Source: Aliarcobacter vitoriensis (GTDB lineage Bacteria > Campylobacterota > Campylobacteria > Campylobacterales > Arcobacteraceae). From it: a stretch of 64,000 nt of DNA. The stretch covers positions 62,001 to 126,000 of the forward strand of contig NZ_PDKB01000004.1 of assembly GCF_003316695.1 (NCBI RefSeq). Reading direction: 5' to 3'. The translations under genes and the position numbers were made by a program. Shown here piece by piece: positions 46,713-56,683 of the stretch (its first letter is position 1; every line of letters begins with the position of its first letter). The notes under the pieces were generated by a model, which was not told the DNA's origin, ran no database searches, and saw only the letters and a list, made by a program, of their open reading frames with translations.

Positions 46713-47035
46713 GCAAAGAGTATAGATTAAATACTCAAAGAGATTTTTCAAAACTATACAAAAGCGGCAAAAGTTGGCATACGCCAAGCTTTGTCGCTTT
46801 TTTTAATTTACAAACTACAACAAAAATAGCTTTTGTTGCTTCTAAAAAAGTAGGAAATGCCGTTGCACGGAATCTTGCAAGAAGAAGAATGAGAGCTGTA
46901 CTTTTAACTTATGACAATAAAATAAAAAATGGTAATTATATCTTTGTTGCAAAATCATCAATCAAAGATAGAAATTTTATAGAACTAAAAAAAGATTTTG
47001 ATTTTGCTATAAAAAGATTAGAACTCCTTAAATGA
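46700..47035 (+). CDS. rnpA: RNase P protein component, apparent ATT start
   Basis: Protein subunit of RNase P. The frame is open from 46694, and the RNR signature [18 protein letters not shown] (about 46-63) plus position between rpmH and yidD make identity certain. There is no ATG/GTG/TTG before the signature. The best start is ATT at 46700, nine bases after AAAGG, giving 111 residues beginning [15 protein letters not shown] at 46709, overlapping the rpmH stop, is the other candidate. The stop overlaps yidD (ATGA). Confidence 0.9.
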   Translation: MSCLSKEYRLNTQRDFSKLYKSGKSWHTPSFVAFFNLQTTTKIAFVASKKVGNAVARNLARRRMRAVLLTYDNKIKNGNYIFVAKSSIKDRNFIELKKDFDFAIKRLELLK

Positions 47036-47358
47036 GAGCCTTTTTTAAATATTTAATAAGGTTTTATCAAAAATATTTATCAGTAATTTCTTTTGGCTCG
47101 TGTAGATATTATCCAACTTGTTCACAATATGCACTATGGCAACTAGATAATAATGGGTTTTTTAAGGCATTTTATTTTACAATAATACGCATTTTAAAGT
47201 GCAATCAACTTTTTGATGGTGGATTTGATTATCCAGTTATAAATAAGTTGAGATTTAATCAAAATATCAATTATAAAAAAATAAGAATAATATATTGGTA
47301 TGTTCCATTAAAAAATGGAAAGTATTTAGTAGTAAAAAACAGGGAGTGGAAGAAATAG
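47032..47358 (+). CDS. yidD: YidD membrane insertion efficiency factor
   Basis: 108 residues with LIRFYQKYLSVISFGSCRYYPTCSQYA, the YidD signature, then an atypical C-terminal tail longer than usual (about 40 residues, basic). Assists YidC. ATGA overlap with rnpA. Confidence 0.93.
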   Translation: MRAFFKYLIRFYQKYLSVISFGSCRYYPTCSQYALWQLDNNGFFKAFYFTIIRILKCNQLFDGGFDYPVINKLRFNQNINYKKIRIIYWYVPLKNGKYLVVKNREWKK

Positions 47359-47359
47359 A

Positions 47360-48952
47360 ATGAGTAATTTGAATCAAAGTAATGGTATGCAAAAGCGACT
47401 TATACTAATGACAGTATTGGTTTTTGTATTTTTTATAGCGTATGAGTTTTTGGTTTTAAAGCCACAAAAAGAAGAGAGAATGGCTCAAGCTAAAATCGAG
47501 CAAGAGCAACAACAAAATCAAGCACCAGAAGTAGTTAGTACAAATACTACTACTCAAGTAAATAGTGCAGATGCACCAATAGTTGATGATAAAGCTAGTC
47601 AAAATATCATTACTACAATAAAAACAGCAAAAAATATTATTGAAATAGATAATTTAGGAAGAGTTGCACAAGTAACTTTAATGGAACATCAATATAAAGA
47701 TGAGAATTCAAATCAGATTAAATTATTTAAATCTAATCAATTAAAACCATTGGAAGTTAGATTTAGCAATAGAAATATTAATAATGAAGCTTTTAAAGTT
47801 GATATGGTAGCAACTTCATCAAATGTTGATGCAACAACACAACAACAAGAATTAATTTTAACACAAAATCTAAGTGGTACAGTTTTAACTAAAAAATTCA
47901 TTTTCTATCCAGATGGACATTATGATTTAGAAGTTACTTCTACAAATAATGAACAATTTTTTATCACAAATGGATTTAGACCAGATGTAATTGCAGATAT
48001 GTATGCAGTTCATGGCTTTATGGCAAAATTAAATGATGATAGTCTAGAAGTTATAGAAGATAGTGATTTAAAAAATAATAAAGATTTAATAGGACTTAAA
48101 TTTATATCAAATTTTGATAGATATTATGCAACTGTTGTTTATAATTTTCAAAAATCTTTAGCTATTACTCTTATGCCTGATGAGAACAATAATCCACAAG
48201 CATTTATTCACGGAAATAGTGCGATTAGTTTTAGTGGATTTATGGGACCAAAAAATTATAAAGATTTAGAAGCTTTAAACAAAGAGTTAATAGATGTAAT
48301 TGATTATGGTTGGTTTACATTTATTGCAAAACCTATGTTTACTCTTCTTCAATTTATTCAAAGTTATGTAGGAAACTGGGGTTGGACTATTGTTATTTTG
48401 ACTATTTTGATAAAACTTGTTTTATATCCTTTATCATATAAAGGTATGGTGTCTATGCAAAAACTTAAAGAATTAGCACCAAAAATGAAAGAGATTCAAG
48501 CTAAATATAAAGATGACAAACAAAAACAGTCTATGCATATGATGGAACTTTATAAAAAGCATGGTGCAAATCCTATGGGTGGATGCTTACCATTGCTTTT
48601 ACAAATTCCAGTATTCTTTGCAATATATAGGGTTTTAATTAATGCTATTGAGTTAAAAGGTGCAGAGTGGATTTTATGGATACAAGATTTAGCAGAGATG
48701 GATCCATATTTTGTATTACCAATTTTAATGGGTATTACAATGTATATTCAACAAAAAATTACACCAACAGCAGTACAAGATGAATTACAAAAGAAAATAT
48801 TCCAAATGCTACCAATCATATTCACATTCTTCTTTATATGGTTCCCAGCAGGATTAACTTTATATTGGTTTGTAAATAACTTATTTACTATTGCTCAACA
48901 ATATACTATGAATAGAATATTTGAGAAAAAAAGAGTCGCAAAAGCTAATTAA
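47360..48952 (+). CDS. yidC: Membrane protein insertase YidC
   Basis: 530 residues: N-terminal span, large periplasmic beta domain (about 60-320), and five-span core with GWFTFIAKPMFTLLQFI, NPMGGCLPLLLQIPVFFAIY and a closing TLYWFVNNLFTIAQQY. Inserts inner-membrane proteins alone or with Sec. RBS GGGAG. Confidence 0.96.
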   Translation: MSNLNQSNGMQKRLILMTVLVFVFFIAYEFLVLKPQKEERMAQAKIEQEQQQNQAPEVVSTNTTTQVNSADAPIVDDKASQNIITTIKTAKNIIEIDNLGRVAQVTLMEHQYKDENSNQIKLFKSNQLKPLEVRFSNRNINNEAFKVDMVATSSNVDATTQQQELILTQNLSGTVLTKKFIFYPDGHYDLEVTSTNNEQFFITNGFRPDVIADMYAVHGFMAKLNDDSLEVIEDSDLKNNKDLIGLKFISNFDRYYATVVYNFQKSLAITLMPDENNNPQAFIHGNSAISFSGFMGPKNYKDLEALNKELIDVIDYGWFTFIAKPMFTLLQFIQSYVGNWGWTIVILTILIKLVLYPLSYKGMVSMQKLKELAPKMKEIQAKYKDDKQKQSMHMMELYKKHGANPMGGCLPLLLQIPVFFAIYRVLINAIELKGAEWILWIQDLAEMDPYFVLPILMGITMYIQQKITPTAVQDELQKKIFQMLPIIFTFFFIWFPAGLTLYWFVNNLFTIAQQYTMNRIFEKKRVAKAN

Positions 48953-48965
48953 GTAGGAAAAATTG

Positions 48966-49835
48966 ATGAAGAAATTTGAAGCTGAAAGTTTAGAAAAGGT
49001 TTATGAACTAGCGACTTTGGAGTTTAATTGCTCGATTACAGAACTTGTAATCGAAGTAATTCAACAACCAAGTAGTGGATTTTTAGGGTTTGGAAAGAAA
49101 AAAGCAATTATTTGTGCTTATTGTAAAACTCAAAAAGAACAAGATAGTTTAGTTACAAAATCTTATAAAAATAAAAATGTAAAAATAGAAGATGTAAGTT
49201 CAAGAATAGAGAGTTCAAATCAACATATATATGAAGAACCAATAGTTGAAAAAGATTTGGAAAGTGTTACAAAAGTTCCAAAAGTTGAATCAAAAGAGAA
49301 GATTTTTGATAATTTTTATGGAGATAATTCAGAAAATGAGATTTCAAAAATTATTATAAAAAAGTCTAAAGAAGATATTTTAAAAGAGGTAAAAGATGGT
49401 TTAAATCTTTTATTTGATACAACTTGTTTTAAATTAGATGATATAAGAGTCTCTTTTTATGATAATGAAACTTTGTATATAGAGTTTTTAGGTGAAGATT
49501 CAGCTTTACTTATAGGAAAAGAAGGTTATAGATATAAAGCTCTATCATATATTTTATTTAATTGGATAAATGATAAATATGGTCTTATGTTAAGACTTGA
49601 AGTTGCAGAATTTTTGAAAAATCAAGAAGAAGCTATATGTGCATATCTTGATCCTGTAATTGAATTGATAAAAGAGAAAGGTAGTTTTAAAACAAAACCT
49701 TTAGATGGTATTTTAGTTCATATTGCACTAAAAAGATTAAGAGAAGAATTCCCTAATAAATATGTTGCTGTTAAAACAAATATCAAAGGTGAAAAATATG
49801 TACTTGTAAATGAGTACAAGCAAAAAGATGAGTGA
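48966..49835 (+). CDS. jag: Jag/KhpB RNA-binding protein
   Basis: 289 residues. Jag_N domain (FEAESLEKVYELATLEF...SGFLGFGKKKA), a variable linker (about 60-145), then KH (LIGKEGYRYKALSYILF) and R3H-like (ALKRLREEFPNKYVAVKTN). Post-transcriptional regulator. I start at the ATG at 48966, not the TTG just before. Confidence 0.92.
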   Translation: MKKFEAESLEKVYELATLEFNCSITELVIEVIQQPSSGFLGFGKKKAIICAYCKTQKEQDSLVTKSYKNKNVKIEDVSSRIESSNQHIYEEPIVEKDLESVTKVPKVESKEKIFDNFYGDNSENEISKIIIKKSKEDILKEVKDGLNLLFDTTCFKLDDIRVSFYDNETLYIEFLGEDSALLIGKEGYRYKALSYILFNWINDKYGLMLRLEVAEFLKNQEEAICAYLDPVIELIKEKGSFKTKPLDGILVHIALKRLREEFPNKYVAVKTNIKGEKYVLVNEYKQKDE

Positions 49836-51180
49836 ATATACTTTAGATGATACTATTGTAGCTATTGCTACTGCTTCTGGAATTGGCTCTATCTCAATAG
49901 TGCGAGTTTCAGGAGAAAAAGCTCTCGAAATAGCTTTAAAAATCTCAAAAAAAGATAGTTTGAAACCTCGTTTTGCAACACTTTCATATCTACATAATAC
50001 TAATGATGAATTAATTGATGAAGCTTTGATTATCTATTTTAAAGCTCCTTTTTCTTTTACTGGAGAAGATATTGTTGAGTTTCAGTGTCATGGTGGGATT
50101 GCTATTGCAAATTTAGTAGTTGATACTGTTTTAGATTTTGGTGCTAGAATGGCAAATGCTGGGGAATTTTCAAAAAGAGCTTTTTTAAATAATAAAATTG
50201 ATTTGAGTAAAGCTGAAGCAATATCAAAAATAATAGAGGCAAAAAGTAGTGATGCTGTCAAGCTATTGGCTAGACAATTAAAAGGTGAGTTAAAAGATTT
50301 TGTCGAAGATATAAGAGAAGATTTACTTTTTATGTTAGCTTATACTGAAGTTAGTATTGATTATGCTGAAGAAGATTTACCAACAGATATATTTGAAAAA
50401 ATAAATCAGAAGATTGAAAATATCACAATAAAATTATCAAATACTTTAGATGCTAGTCGAAGAAGAGAAGGTATGCTAAGTGGCTTTAAAGTTGCAATTA
50501 TTGGAAAACCAAATGTTGGAAAATCAAGCCTTTTAAATAAACTTTTAAACTACGATAGAGCAATTATTAGTGATATTGCAGGAACTACAAGAGATACTAT
50601 TGAAGAGAGTGTTAAAATAGGAACTCATATTATAAAAATAGTTGATACAGCTGGTATTAGAGAAAATACAAGTGATGTAATAGAGCAAATTGGTATCGAA
50701 AAATCTATTCAAGCTATAAATGAAGCTGATATTGTGGTTGCTTTATTTGATAATAGTAAAATTTGTGATGATGAAGATGAAAAAATTTTAAATCTTTTAA
50801 ATGATAATAGTGATAAAAATATTATAAAAGTTTTAAATAAATCTGATTTAGAAAACTCTTTTGATAAAAGTAGAATTATTGATTTTATAGAGATTTCAAC
50901 AAAAGACAATATAAATTTACTTATTAAAAAAGTTGAAAAAATATTAGATGAAAATACACAAGAAGATGAATTAACTTTAGTTTCAAAAAGACAAATAAAA
51001 AGTGTTGAAAACTGTTTAGAAAATATAAACTTATCTAAAAATCCATTGCATAGTGGAGAATTGGAGTTTTTTGCACATTTTATAACAGAAGCATTGTATG
51101 AAATATCAAACATTACAAGACCTTATGAAAATGATGAGATGCTAGATGTAATGTTTGGTGAATTTTGTTTAGGAAAATGA
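49828..51180 (+). CDS. mnmE: tRNA modification GTPase MnmE
   Basis: 450 residues from ATG 49828 (MSEYTLDDTIVAIATASGIG), overlapping the jag stop; an ATG at 49810 is less like relatives. G1 GKPNVGKSS, G3 DTAGIRE, G4 NKSD, and C-terminal FCLGK with the catalytic-site Cys. With MnmG forms cmnm5U34 in tRNA. Confidence 0.95.
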   Translation: MSEYTLDDTIVAIATASGIGSISIVRVSGEKALEIALKISKKDSLKPRFATLSYLHNTNDELIDEALIIYFKAPFSFTGEDIVEFQCHGGIAIANLVVDTVLDFGARMANAGEFSKRAFLNNKIDLSKAEAISKIIEAKSSDAVKLLARQLKGELKDFVEDIREDLLFMLAYTEVSIDYAEEDLPTDIFEKINQKIENITIKLSNTLDASRRREGMLSGFKVAIIGKPNVGKSSLLNKLLNYDRAIISDIAGTTRDTIEESVKIGTHIIKIVDTAGIRENTSDVIEQIGIEKSIQAINEADIVVALFDNSKICDDEDEKILNLLNDNSDKNIIKVLNKSDLENSFDKSRIIDFIEISTKDNINLLIKKVEKILDENTQEDELTLVSKRQIKSVENCLENINLSKNPLHSGELEFFAHFITEALYEISNITRPYENDEMLDVMFGEFCLGK

Positions 51181-51181
51181 T

Positions 51182-51592
51182 ATGAAAAAATTTGTAATTT
51201 TTATTTTACTTTTGACTTCAACAACTTTATTTGCAGATAAATGGGATAAATTTTTAAACGATAGTGGTTTCCCAAAAAAAGTTGTTGATGATGGAAGCTT
51301 AGTAACTGGTAAGATTTTTGATGCAGTTGTAAGTTATCAAATCAAAAATAATGATGGTATAAAAGGCAATTTTGAAAATAGTGATAGTGCAAAAATAACT
51401 ATTAAAAATAAAAAAGGTGAAGTTTTGACAACGAACGAGTTTTTAAATGTTAAAGAACTTAGAAACTGGGGTAAAGATAACTTTGTAGAAATCTTCTCTT
51501 TTGTAATTGGTGATAGACAACTTGATACAAAAACTTTGATGGAACTTACAAATTTGGCAACAATAGCATTGATGGATAAGAATATAAAGTAA
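51182..51592 (+). CDS. Secreted protein of unknown function
   Basis: 136 residues with signal peptide (KKFVIFILLLTSTTLFA). Soluble, no recognised family. It follows mnmE by one base and ends within a terminator hairpin, so it is likely the last gene of the operon. Confidence 0.7.
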   Translation: MKKFVIFILLLTSTTLFADKWDKFLNDSGFPKKVVDDGSLVTGKIFDAVVSYQIKNNDGIKGNFENSDSAKITIKNKKGEVLTTNEFLNVKELRNWGKDNFVEIFSFVIGDRQLDTKTLMELTNLATIALMDKNIK

Positions 51593-51612
51593 GCTATTTT
51601 TTATAGCTTACT
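51588..51612. terminator. Bidirectional terminator spanning two stop codons
   Basis: 10-bp stem AGTAAGCTAT / ATAGCTTACT with a 5-T loop; contains the stop of the secreted protein and that of convergent sixA. Confidence 0.8.
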
Positions 51613-52067
51613 AAATTTGCATTTGTTTTATCTATATCTATCCAACTATTGCAATCAAAATCTATTTGCATAATAGCACCTTCTTCAAACTTCTCTTTAA
51701 ATCCAACTAAAGTTAAAGCTAAAGCTGTTAAAGATGGATTATGACCAACTAAGAGCATAGTATCAACAGTGTCATAAGTGTAAGTTATAGTTTCGATTAG
51801 TTCATTTACAAATGCCATATATAAAACTTCATTTAGCATAATTGTTTTATCATAAGACAACTCTTGTGCAAAAATTTCAGCAGTTTGTCTAGTACGTATA
51901 GCTGGACTTGCTACAATCAAGTCAATATTTGGATTTGACAAAGCTAACTCTTTTGCCATATCTTGAGCTTTTTGTTTTCCTTCTTGAGTTAGCTCTATAT
52001 CATAATCATATTCGTTTAGATTTTCACGATTCTTTGTAGTATGTCTTACGATAAAAAGTCTTTTCAT
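51594..52067 (-). CDS. sixA: SixA-like phosphohistidine phosphatase
   Basis: 157 residues of the histidine phosphatase family. LFIVRHTTK has the nucleophile His in RHT (RHG in most), SPAIRTRQTAEIFA and LLVGHNPSL complete the site. Small size matches SixA, which dephosphorylates HPt or PTS domains. Confidence 0.87.
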   Translation of the reverse strand: MKRLFIVRHTTKNRENLNEYDYDIELTQEGKQKAQDMAKELALSNPNIDLIVASPAIRTRQTAEIFAQELSYDKTIMLNEVLYMAFVNELIETITYTYDTVDTMLLVGHNPSLTALALTLVGFKEKFEEGAIMQIDFDCNSWIDIDKTNANLVSYKK

Positions 52068-52182
52068 TTTCCCCTCAAATTAATAAAAATTACTGATTTA
52101 GCTTGTATTTCGTCATTTTAACCATACTTTTATAAATAAAATATAAAAATTAAGTAAACAATTATTAGAAAGTGAGATTATC

Positions 52183-52869
52183 TTGAAAAATCTTTTAAAA
52201 ACTATATTCTTTAGTTTGATATTTATATTTTTATTTGTGATTTTATATATTTCAAGTGAGTTTATGTTGTCAAGAGTTAGTCAAAATTATGAATTAAAGG
52301 GTAGTGATTATAAAATTTTTATAAAATCAAATGGTGTTCATACAGATATTGTACTTCCTTTAAAAAATTATGTTTTTATTTGGAATGAATATTTTCCTTT
52401 TGAAGATACAAAAAGTCAAAGTGATGATTTTGAATATATTTCTATTGGATGGGGAGATAAAGGGTTTTATTTGGATACTCCAACTTGGGCTGAACTAAAA
52501 GTTTCAACAGCACTTATAGCTGGAACAGGACTTGGAAATGCAGCTTTTCATATCACATATTATAAAGATATTTTTGAAGATGATTTAACTTACTCTATAA
52601 ATATTTCAAAAGAGCAATATTTGTCAATAGTTCAAAGTGTGAAAGAATCTTTAAAATATGAAAATGATAAACCAATAAATATAAAAACAACTGCACAATA
52701 TGGAGAAAATGACTCTTTTTATGAAGCTAGTGGAAGTTATAGTATATTTCACACTTGTAACACTTGGACAAATAATGTTTTAAAAAAAGCAAAACTGCCT
52801 GCTTCAAAATGGGTAGCTTTTGATGATGGTATTTTGTATCAATATAAGAAATTTAAAAATAGTAAGTAG
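52183..52869 (+). CDS. DUF2459/TIGR02117-family protein
   Basis: 228 residues with an N-terminal span, IKSNGVHTDIVLPL, ISIGWGDKGFYLDTPTWAEL and a Cys in FHTCNTWTNNVLKKAKL, matching the family sometimes called urease-associated. Function unknown. Starts TTG behind AAGTGAG. Confidence 0.8.
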   Translation: MKNLLKTIFFSLIFIFLFVILYISSEFMLSRVSQNYELKGSDYKIFIKSNGVHTDIVLPLKNYVFIWNEYFPFEDTKSQSDDFEYISIGWGDKGFYLDTPTWAELKVSTALIAGTGLGNAAFHITYYKDIFEDDLTYSINISKEQYLSIVQSVKESLKYENDKPINIKTTAQYGENDSFYEASGSYSIFHTCNTWTNNVLKKAKLPASKWVAFDDGILYQYKKFKNSK

Positions 52870-52872
52870 TTT

Positions 52873-53346
52873 TTATTTAAAATCTATGTTATCCAATGTT
52901 TTAAATTCTTCTAATCTATCAATTAGCTTATTTATAAAACTAGTTGGAGCATATTTTAAAAGTTCTTTTAACTTATAAAAATCTACATTAGAATCTTCTT
53001 TTAAATTATTATTTATTTTATTATCAATTAAATTCTTAAAATATTCAAAATCAACTTTATCGACTTTTTGAATATTTTTTACAAAATAATTGATATATCT
53101 TTTTTTTGAATAATTTGAGGTATCAAAAAGTTCTTGTTCTGTTATATTTAAAACATCTGCAATATATGGTATTAATTCTATTGGAATAGTTATCCTTCCT
53201 GATAAATAACTATAAATAGTATTTTCAGATGGTATATTACCAGTTGTTTTTAATTTTGGCTCTAAATCTCTTAATTTATTTGAAAAATTTCTTTTACTTA
53301 TCTTTTGTTCTTTTAAAATATAGTTTAGTTTCTCATAAACTTCCAT
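52873..53346 (-). CDS. XRE-type helix-turn-helix regulator
   Basis: 157 residues with an N-terminal HTH (LKEQKISKRNFSNKL...SENTIYSYLSGRITIP) followed by LIPYIADVLNITEQELFD. C-terminal region unrecognised. Divergent from flgE by 123 bases, so it may influence it; this is only positional. Confidence 0.8.
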   Translation of the reverse strand: MEVYEKLNYILKEQKISKRNFSNKLRDLEPKLKTTGNIPSENTIYSYLSGRITIPIELIPYIADVLNITEQELFDTSNYSKKRYINYFVKNIQKVDKVDFEYFKNLIDNKINNNLKEDSNVDFYKLKELLKYAPTSFINKLIDRLEEFKTLDNIDFK

Positions 53347-53469
53347 TTTACACCCTATTTTTATAAGTATATTAATAAAATAAATTTGCTTATTAATAAA
53401 ACTATATTTGCTTTATAGCCCAATAAATTTTGCAATTATTATAGATATCTAAAAAATAAAGGATAAATT

Positions 53470-56400
53470 ATGATAGGTGCATTATGGACTGGAATATCAG
53501 GATTAGCTTCACATCAAACAGCTTTAGACAATGAATCAAATAATATAGCTAATGTTAATACAGTTGGATATAAATCAGGAAGAGTTTCTTTTGCAGACCA
53601 AGTTTACCAAAATAGTATTGGTAAAGGTTCTTTTGTACAAGATGCAGAAAAACTTTTTGAACAAGGCTCTATGAAAATTACTGGAGCTAGTTATGATATT
53701 ATGCTTCAAGGTGATGGATTTTTTAAAGTTACAAATAAAAACACTCTAGGAACAGCTGAAACTTTCTATACAAGAGCTGGAAATTTTAGAATGGGAGAAA
53801 GTGGTACTTTACAAACAGCTGGAGGAGATGAAGTTCAAGGTTGGTCTATGAGTAGAATTGATCCAAAAAATGATGTAAAAAGTACAAATCAAAATGCCAC
53901 AAGATTTACAGATGATTATATAAAAAATGTTGGAAATGTCATAGTAAGACACAAAGATTATATAGAAACAATAGCTGGAAAAACTACAGATTTTAATGAA
54001 ACTGCTAAATCAGATGCTGTTGCAGTATTTAGTGGAGCAGGGCAAAAAACACAATCTTCAAAGTTAAAAGATATTTATTTAGCACAAGAAAACTATGATA
54101 AATGGCTTCAAAAATATCAAGAAGATCCAGAAGCATTATCAAAAGGATCATCTTCACAAATATCACAAGTAAACTTTAGGACAGGACTTCCTCCAACATC
54201 TCTTATAGGAAAACAAGGTGATTCTATAGAGGTTACTATAGATGGAAATGTATATAATCAAAAATTTGAAGTAACAAAAACAACAGAAATATATAGACAA
54301 GAAATTTGGGACTCTTTAGGTACTGATGAGAGAACTCTTCATAATTTAGTAGATCCTGCTACTATAGATTCATTACCTAGTTTGGATCAAGAAACTGCAA
54401 TATCTTATTATGATAAAGTTGCAGGTAAAATAGAGACATATAAAGCTTTAGCAGATAAAATATCAAATTCTGGAAATGGTGGACTTGTAGCATATATGGC
54501 TAAAAATACTACAGATCCTACATCAGATATTTTGGATATAAATGCACAATATGATGAATCAACAAAAATATCAGATATGCTTCAAGGTGTTATTCAAATA
54601 GAATCATTAATCCCTGGAAAAGAGTTTAAAATAACTTCTGTTAGTGAGATATTAGGTGGTACAGAAACAACAGTAAGAGGAACATTCCAATCAACAGCAT
54701 TAGCAGTTGAAGGTTCAGGAAAAGCTGCTCTTGAAAATGCAAGAGATGCTCTTTCACAATTGGTTAGTGGAAATCAACAAAGTGTATATACAACACAGGA
54801 TTTATATGGAAGTGCTGGACTTCCAGGTAATGCTTTTACTTTTACTATTGATATATATGATAAAGATTTAGAACAAGTTATTCCAGTACCAAATGATGGA
54901 AATACACCACCAAATGCAATGCCTATAACAATTCCAGCAGGTTCTACAATAGAACAAATAGCTCAAGCTATAAATAATAGTACAACTACAACAGGTGTTC
55001 AATTGGGTGATTATATAACAGCAAAAGTTTTAAATGATAAATATTTGGTTATTGAAACAAATGATAAAAACTATGATATAGAGTTTGATCCAAAGATAAT
55101 TGTAACACCAACAGTAAGTTTAAATACCTTAGTAGATAATACAAGTTATCAATATACTATTGATGCTGGTAGTGGAAAAACTGTAACAATACCTTTTAAT
55201 GTAGGAAATACTGTTAGTGGAAGTATGGCTAATATTTATCAAGATTTTCAAACTGCAATAGATAATTTTAATACTGATCCAAATAATTTAGGATTTGAAT
55301 TAGAACTAGGTGCAATGGATACTAATGGTAACTTTACAATAACTTCTTTAAAAGAGAGAAAACTAGAAAGTAATTTGGCTATTACAACACCTTCAGATAT
55401 TTTAAGTACATTGAATACAAATAATTTTCCATTAACTGCAACTGATTTAGATGAAGGAAATTTCCAAATAACTACTGCAGCAAATTGGAATACAACATAT
55501 ACATTTGCTTTTGCAGGAAGAAGTATTAGTTATACAACACCACCATATACAGGAACAGTTGTTCCAACACCAGCATATTCAGGAGGAATTACTGATATAA
55601 GAGATAATCTTATATCAAGAATAAGTGCTGATACTGTTTTATCAAATTTGATTACGGTAACTGCTGGTGGAGCAGATACTATTAGCATTAACCAAGTAAG
55701 AATACAAGCTCCATTTGATCCTGTAAACGCTACAAAGCTTTTAAATGGAAATGTATAAGGTAGTGGAACATTTACATCTACTGGAACTACTGCTATTGGA
55801 ATTCCACAAGGAATAAGTTTTGAAATAGATTTAGGAGCAAATAAATCTAAAACAGAAGTTTCTTTAATTCTTGATGGTACACCATTAACTATAACTACTA
55901 GTGAAAATGCAACTGCTAGTGAAATTGCTAGTAAATTACAAGCTGAATTAGATAAAAATAGTACATTATCAAATAGATATAGTATAACTGTAGATTCAGG
56001 AAATGTTAGAATAAATGAAAAAGCTGGAGAAACTGGTTATGTAGGATTTTCTAATACACCAGCAATTACATATGCAGCTTTACCTGTACCTGAATGGCCT
56101 TTGGATAAGAAATTTATAGAGGTAAACCCTGATTACTCTGGAAGAAAAGGAGCAGGTGCAGAGTTTATGGAAATAACTACTAGAGTAGATCAATCTTCAA
56201 CTCATGATAGTTTACAGTTAAGACTTGATAAATTAGACATCTCAGATAGTAAATTTGGATCATTTAGAGTAGATGAAACGGGACTTATAACTATAAAAGA
56301 TGGTGGAGTTGAGTATGCAGTTGGTCAATTGGCAATTGCAAGATTTACAAACAATCGTGGACTTGAAGCAGTTGGAGAGAATAATTTTAAACAAACTCAA

Positions 56401-56598
56401 GAGTCTGGAAATGCAATATTTAGTACAAACAACAATAATACTTCAGGTGTAAAAGGACAAGCTTTAGAGTTAAGTAAAGCAGAGTTAAGTGAAAGCTTAG
56501 TAAATCTGATGGTTTTCCAAAGAGCTTTTGAAGCAAATGCAAAGTCTATTACAACCTCAGATGAGTTATTAAGTACTCTTATCAACTTAAAAAGATAA
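53470..56598 (+). pseudogene. flgE: Flagellar hook protein FlgE, interrupted by in-frame TAA
   Basis: The frame encodes one hook protein of 1042 codons apart from TAA at 55756-55758. N-terminus MIGALWTGISGLASHQTALD and NIANVNTVGYKSG, and C-terminus ALELSKAELSESLVNLMVFQ / RAFEANAKSITTSDELL, are both intact and characteristic. The stretch after the stop (from 55759) stays open with no frame change. A CAA to TAA change would explain it. Cells with this allele would lack a full hook unless the stop is suppressed or the base is an assembly error. RBS AAAGGA. Confidence 0.85.
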
Positions 56599-56612
56599 TT
56601 TTTAGCATAAAA

Positions 56613-56641
56613 AAAGCAACCCTTGACCAAAGAGTTGCTTT
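56613..56641. terminator. Terminator after flgE
   Basis: Stem AAAGCAAC / GTTGCTTT with a 13-base loop, A-rich before and T-containing after, 15 bases past the flgE stop. Confidence 0.7.
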
Positions 56642-56683
56642 AAGCTGAAATAGTATCAAAATATTTTAAAATCTATCTTAATT

